A stretch of DNA of 64,000 nucleotides, from assembly GCF_965248315.1 (NCBI RefSeq), contig NZ_CBDFIX010000002.1, forward strand, positions 3,286,001-3,350,000, written 5' to 3'. The DNA comes from Ulvibacterium sp965248315 (GTDB taxonomy: Bacteria > Bacteroidota > Bacteroidia > Flavobacteriales > Flavobacteriaceae). The notes beneath the pieces were generated by a model that worked only from the letters and a program-made list of their open reading frames with translations, was not told where the DNA came from and made no database searches. Of the stretch, positions 61,520 through 64,000 are shown piece after piece. How positions within the stretch are numbered: the first letter of the stretch is position 1; the number at the start of each line of letters is the position of its first letter. A program made the position numbers and the translations under genes.

Positions 61520-63172
61520 CTAGAACTTGTTTTGAACATCGGTAAAAGTGCCCAATACCTCTGTGTTTCCCGAACGTTGTACCTTGCCAAAAATGTTGAC
61601 TACGGAGCTCTCCCCTATAAACTCAACAGTAGCACCATCATTTAGTACTAAATCACCATAAATGGTAAGGTTGCCTTCCACCCTAAAGGTACCACCAGAA
61701 TTTATGGTTATATTTTTTCTTTTGTTATTTCTTCCGATTACAAAGGTTCCGTTCATTTCAAACAAGCCATTGGTATTAACGTTGCTATTATTGTTCGCTG
61801 TCCAAGAACCACAAAGCAATAAAGACCCGTTAACATTCAACCGATTGAATCTTTTTGAACCCCTATACCCTAAGGTTTCTCCGCTATTGACATTTAAATT
61901 GGCACTTCCCTGATATGCGGGAAGCTCGGCGCATCGAGCAACCAAGCTTTGGTTTGGCCGATTCAATTTAAGAATCTGTAAACCTTCCAGGCCCGAAGCT
62001 GCAAAAATGTAATCTCCTTTGGATTCAACATAATTAATAGACCCCTCCAAGGCTATAATACCGAAAGTCTCTATACTACCGGATTCATCCTCCGATAGGC
62101 AAAGTCCATTGGATCCATTCGCCATCAAAAGGATATCCTCATTAACAGCAACGGCATTGGTAACATTATCAGATACTACACCAGTCTTACTATTTTGACT
62201 TCCAGCGGTGTTATCAAGAATTGGAACATGCTGCAAAAGGGTTCCCGTACTTGCATCATACACACCAGCTCCTTTACCCCCTTCGGCAACTACCATTTTA
62301 TCAGAGTAAAAATCCAAAGTTCTTTTTGCAGCTTGTGGAAAGTTGGACTCCACAGGTATTTCCCTTACGATTTCGAGGTTTTCGTCTAAAAAGACAATGC
62401 CCTGATCCGCGTCAAGCACGGCAACATTGTTCTCATTTACCGATACCGAACGTAAATCTGCAAATGGCATTTCGTCTTGAATTTCCAAACTATTTCTATC
62501 ATACTTTGTCACAGATCCCTCTGAACCACTGCTTACCAATACGGAATTGTCTTTTATGGCTACATCCGTAGCAACTTTACCCTGTTGGAAACCGTAGATA
62601 ATACTTCCAACATCGAATCGAGCACCGGAAACCGATATCTTAGCTACGAAAGAATTTGAGGTGGCACGTACCGAAGTTTCAGCATCCACTCCACCAACAA
62701 TATAAATATAACCATCGGCATAAACCAGGGAATTGACATCGGCATTTCTATAAGTCAACCTAGATCTAAGTCTCGGCCTATTAGGGTCTCTTACATCTAC
62801 AATATCTATGGCCCCTAGATAGGTTTCATTTGCTGTATTGTAGCTCACGTAAGCATAATTGCCATGGACATCAACATGGGTGGCTCCCAAAGTGGAGGAG
62901 GGAGATTTTATACGGGCCACTAAGGTCAAAGGATGGTCCCCTGCTAATTCGTCATTGGAGTTTTTTGAAGATTTTCCGGCAAGTTCTTCCTCTTCAAAAA
63001 TGTCCAATACACCAGCATCGTCCAGTGCCACATTGCCCTCTAGCTCGGTTTCGCTGTTTTCCACTAAAAGGTCATCTTCAAGTTTGTCCTGATAAACTGT
63101 GGTTTCATCGGAACAGGAAAGGCTTACCCCAAGTGAACACCCAATCAAGGTTAAAAAAGAAACTCTTTTCAT
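61520..63172 (-). CDS. LVIVD-repeat beta-propeller lipoprotein with C-terminal parallel-strand repeats
   Basis: The 550-residue protein has lipobox SLSC (about residue 20) and an acidic linker. Propeller blades of LVIVD type follow (THVDVHGNYAYVSYN, YLGAIDIVDVRDPNRP and later SVNENNVAVLDADQGIVFLD). The last ~130 residues are short Asn/Gly-rich strand repeats (LNVNGSLLLCGSWTANNN, ITINSGGTFRVEGNLTIYG) resembling a small beta-helix. It is probably exposed on the outer membrane. No partner gene adjoins it. Confidence 0.7.
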   Translation of the reverse strand: MKRVSFLTLIGCSLGVSLSCSDETTVYQDKLEDDLLVENSETELEGNVALDDAGVLDIFEEEELAGKSSKNSNDELAGDHPLTLVARIKSPSSTLGATHVDVHGNYAYVSYNTANETYLGAIDIVDVRDPNRPRLRSRLTYRNADVNSLVYADGYIYIVGGVDAETSVRATSNSFVAKISVSGARFDVGSIIYGFQQGKVATDVAIKDNSVLVSSGSEGSVTKYDRNSLEIQDEMPFADLRSVSVNENNVAVLDADQGIVFLDENLEIVREIPVESNFPQAAKRTLDFYSDKMVVAEGGKGAGVYDASTGTLLQHVPILDNTAGSQNSKTGVVSDNVTNAVAVNEDILLMANGSNGLCLSEDESGSIETFGIIALEGSINYVESKGDYIFAASGLEGLQILKLNRPNQSLVARCAELPAYQGSANLNVNSGETLGYRGSKRFNRLNVNGSLLLCGSWTANNNSNVNTNGLFEMNGTFVIGRNNKRKNITINSGGTFRVEGNLTIYGDLVLNDGATVEFIGESSVVNIFGKVQRSGNTEVLGTFTDVQNKF

Positions 63173-63323
63173 TATAAGTAGGTTTAATCAGTTAAATTTG
63201 GTTAGTAGCCTAACGGTAAAACCCTTGGAAGTGTATAACCTACTATACTTTTTCGATGAACTACGTTCAAGAAATTACTCTGAATCCGCTATTAAAATTT
63301 TGTTATTTATGTAGGAATTTAGG

Positions 63324-63974
63324 TCAGATTTTTCCTGTTTTTTCCATGACGAACAATATGACAATGGGAATTGCCAAAAGAATAACCATAAGTGTCTCTG
63401 TAAGAAAAAGTTCGGGCATAAAGATCAATGTAGTCAAGTATCCACCTATGGCCCCACCGAAGTGCGCTGTATGGCCAATATTGCCCAATCTACTTTTCAT
63501 ACCATAAATGGAATATAATAAATAGCCGATACCAAGAACATAGGCGGGAATAGGAATGGGAATGAACATAAGAATCAGGTCCATATCCGGCTGTAGTAAA
63601 ATTGCAGCGTACAATATTCCAGTTACCGCTCCACTGGCCCCAACAGCACTATAATATGGTTCGTTCTTATGGAAAAAAAGTGCCAACATGCTTCCGGCCA
63701 CCAAGCTTATAAAATAGATACCGATAAACTTTCCAGGGCCAAACCAACCTATCACAACGTTGGCAAAGAAGTACAGGGTGAACATATTGAAGAACAAATG
63801 TGCAATATCCACATGTAAAAACCCAGAGGTAACCATACGTTCCTTCTGTCCAGCCTTTATTTGGGTTATTCCAAATTTATATCGTTCAAAAAAGGAAGTG
63901 TCATTAAACCCTTTAAAGGAAACCAGAATGTTGGCGGCAATTATGGCTATGGTCGCAAAATGGATATCGTGCAT
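63324..63974 (-). CDS. Rhomboid family intramembrane serine protease
   Basis: The 216-residue protein has six hydrophobic spans, the catalytic Ser in GASGAVTGILYA, the His in HTAHFGGAIGGYL and the HxxxN-like HLFFNMFTLYFF. ATG at 63974 is close to the window end and gives a normal N terminus. Rhomboids cut membrane-embedded substrates. The final 26 bases of the window are upstream sequence. Confidence 0.9.
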   Translation of the reverse strand: MHDIHFATIAIIAANILVSFKGFNDTSFFERYKFGITQIKAGQKERMVTSGFLHVDIAHLFFNMFTLYFFANVVIGWFGPGKFIGIYFISLVAGSMLALFFHKNEPYYSAVGASGAVTGILYAAILLQPDMDLILMFIPIPIPAYVLGIGYLLYSIYGMKSRLGNIGHTAHFGGAIGGYLTTLIFMPELFLTETLMVILLAIPIVILFVMEKTGKI

Positions 63975-64000
63975 GTGCGCTTTAGTTATATTTGGGGCTA

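Noticed and set aside
1..64000. CRISPR array or cas genes
   Set aside because: No regular spaced repeats and no Cas-like proteins were seen.
1..64000. rRNA operon or prophage
   Set aside because: No rRNA-like sequence and no phage structural, terminase or integrase genes were seen.

Overview
The window reads as the chromosome of a marine-type member of the Flavobacteriaceae (Bacteroidota). This is inferred from Bacteroidota-style lipoprotein signals, TAnnTTTG promoter -7 elements, SusC-like CarboxypepD_reg/TonB-plug sequence, TPR-HTH regulators, a formylglycine sulfatase and a fused E1 2-oxoacid dehydrogenase. Genus and species cannot be fixed from the sequence alone.

Layout. (1) 1-11,320 is an AT-rich accessory region. 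It holds the C-terminal part of a metzincin-like protease, a membrane gene cut by an IS481-like element, and two copies (2083-2660 and 9359-11172) of an undescribed ~580-bp non-coding element whose palindromic arms co-vary between copies. The second copy is split by an IS407-type IS3-family element with a clean 4-bp target duplication. Between the copies lie a class-II tRNA-like gene with a UGG anticodon, a structured non-coding stretch, a reverse transcriptase with a YSDD active site and no visible maturase/endonuclease domain (resembling UG/DRT defence RTs), more hairpins, and a 1267-residue secreted MORN/M23-peptidase protein. (2) 11.3-14.8 kb is ordinary chromosome: a lipoprotein, a ribosome hibernation factor, YceI and TerC-like proteins. 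(3) 14.8-18.4 kb is a GntR-controlled carbohydrate cluster with a TIM-barrel isomerase, DeoC and a Gfo/Idh/MocA oxidoreductase. (4) 18.5-24.8 kb is a compact biosynthetic operon: flavoprotein, methyltransferase, type III polyketide synthase, Y-x6-K SDR, hotdog dehydratase, ketosynthase, ACP and a membrane protein. A phenolic-lipid or alkylquinone type product is inferred. (5) 24.8-41 kb is mostly housekeeping: an OmpA-like lipoprotein, E1 alpha/beta fusion, 2OG-Fe oxygenase, sulfatase, SUI1 protein, nucleoside phosphorylase, PPK1, GNAT, UDG and MutS2. (6) 41.1-47.3 kb carries a cholesterol-dependent-cytolysin-like lipoprotein divergent from two paralogous membrane TPR-HTH regulators; all three have an ATGGAC-N5-ATGGAC site about 56-72 bp before their starts. 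(7) 47.3-64 kb holds a DCC-family protein, a DUF4139 protein with an inserted SusC-like plug, an ATP-grasp/N-formylglutamate amidohydrolase/DUF1704 operon, a dicarboxylate symporter, AroC, an LpxH-like phosphoesterase, a giant FAD/Fe-S oxidoreductase, a TlpA-like thioredoxin, an LVIVD-type lipoprotein and a rhomboid protease.

The strongest candidate for something undescribed is the unit at 2.0-11.2 kb: a repeated, covarying foldable element bracketing an odd tRNA-like gene, an RT with structured flanking RNA and a secreted peptidase. The cytolysin-regulator module with shared operators is the second.
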